From Chloroflexota bacterium (GTDB taxonomy: Bacteria > Chloroflexota > UBA4733), in assembly GCA_023381895.1 (NCBI GenBank), contig JAMCTA010000107.1:670-33044 (forward strand): DNA of 32,375 nt, in the 5' to 3' direction. This document shows, in pieces, positions 31,662 through 32,375 of this stretch. The notes under the pieces were generated by a model that was given only the letters and a program-made list of their open reading frames with translations, was not told the DNA's origin and did not search any database. Each line of letters starts with the position of its first letter. Within the stretch, counting starts at the first letter, position 1. The position numbers and the translations under genes were made by a program.

Positions 31662-32375
31662 CTAGAGCCGGGCGAGAACCGGTCGCAGGCGGTAGATGAA
31701 GATGGCAGCCAGGACAACAAGCACCCCACAGCTAGCGACAGTTGCCTGGGCGCCGATCGCTGTGGCGATTTCACCTGCAGGCAGAGCGCTCAGCCCACTT
31801 ATGCCGAACGACATCTGGTAAAAGCTCACGACACGCCCGCGCATTTCGTTGGGGATGATGCTCTGTACCAGGCTGTTCACAGTGGCGGAGTAGACCACCC
31901 CGGCAGTACCGGAAAGCCCCAAACACAGCGCGGCGATGGGGATATCTGGCGAGAGGGCGAACGTTGTGAGTGATGCTCCGTAGATTACCGCCCCAAAGAT
32001 GAGCAAGAGTCCTTTCCGGGAGCGATGGCCCCAGGTGGCGGTGGCAAGAGCGCCAGAGAGACCTCCGACACCCGGCGCCGCCGCGAGCACACCATAGCCC
32101 AGGGAGCCGCCGCGCCAGATCCGCTCCGCAAAGATCGGGAGGAGCGACGCATAAGGCATGGCGAAGAAGAGAGGAATGGTGCCGAAGAGCAGCAGGCCGA
32201 ATACCGCTGGCTGCCGGTAGCTATACACCAGGCCGCCGCGCAGGTCGGCGAGTACGTTCCGAGATGTCGCGCCGGGCTGGGCCGGTTGCCGAGGCACCGG
32301 GATCATCGCGAGAATCACCGCCAAGTAGAGACAGGCAAGGAGAATGTAGACGCCACCAACACCGAGGGAGCCAAT
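31662..32375 (-). CDS. MFS exporter, C-terminal part (5' end outside window)
   Basis: The frame is open from the right edge to TAG at 31662 and encodes 237 residues. Six hydrophobic segments are visible. GLLLFGTIPLFFAMPYASLL and SLGYGVLAAAPGVGGLSGAL begin the second MFS half, and NSLVQSIIPNEMRGRVVSFY is the signature of the EntS/MFS_3 exporter group. The N-terminal half lies beyond the window. It probably exports a siderophore, drug or other small molecule. It is read in the same direction as the epimerase and padR genes. Confidence 0.88.
   Translation of the reverse strand: MGSLGVGGVYILLACLYLAVILAMIPVPRQPAQPGATSRNVLADLRGGLVYSYRQPAVFGLLLFGTIPLFFAMPYASLLPIFAERIWRGGSLGYGVLAAAPGVGGLSGALATATWGHRSRKGLLLIFGAVIYGASLTTFALSPDIPIAALCLGLSGTAGVVYSATVNSLVQSIIPNEMRGRVVSFYQMSFGISGLSALPAGEIATAIGAQATVASCGVLVVLAAIFIYRLRPVLARL

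Overview
The window looks like chromosomal DNA from a high-GC member of the Chloroflexota, probably Thermomicrobia/Sphaerobacter-like. This is inferred from gene content and not tested against a database. The clues are Tat-type lipoprotein sugar-binding proteins with long Ser/Thr linkers, a thermophile-style protein disulfide oxidoreductase, GTG and TTG starts, a tRNA gene without encoded CCA, and secreted proteins with Thr/Pro linkers.

Layout. (1) 1-2925: a KimA-like potassium transporter, cut by the left edge, lies downstream of a small universal stress protein. A GAF-domain protein is divergent from them. (2) 3106-6576: a sugar ABC transporter operon (binding protein, permease, permease). 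The first permease carries a +1 frameshift near its end that makes it read through into the second. A convergent short-chain dehydrogenase follows. (3) 7510-15103: an intact tRNA-Thr(CGU) whose last 43 bases plus 4 more are repeated exactly (47 nt) at 15057-15103. Between the two copies lies a decayed island: the C-terminus of a tyrosine integrase beside the tRNA, a solo insertion-sequence end, a kinase remnant, a membrane glycosyltransferase, an IS66-family element with a broken transposase, a type III CRISPR-like RAMP gene, and SIR2 and GAF remnants. (4) 15104-19184: a DUF6308-like gene, a ribbon-helix-helix-like small protein and an orphan sugar-binding lipoprotein. (5) 19511-20989: an ArsR regulator, an FmdB-type zinc ribbon and a two-domain protein disulfide oxidoreductase. 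In the last of these a UGA stands exactly where the first catalytic Cys of the second CxxC should be. The frame stays open and recognisable to its natural end, and a small G-loop hairpin follows the UGA, so this is a candidate selenoprotein. (6) 21131-23791: stress genes (Hsp20, triple-BON protein, tandem universal stress protein). (7) 23866-28265: a large secreted glycoside-hydrolase-like protein with two repeated C-terminal domains, divergent from a sulfatase. (8) 28488-32375: a PH-like conserved protein, a His-rich PadR regulator with a clear operator, an NAD-dependent epimerase, and an MFS exporter cut by the right edge.

The most interesting items are the candidate Sec-containing disulfide oxidoreductase and the tRNA-bounded defence-island remnant. 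A caution covers both. The window shows frame disruptions near 5647 and 10936 and a gene junction near 13750, so some lesions could be sequencing or assembly errors. Raw-read support should be examined before biology is inferred from any of them.
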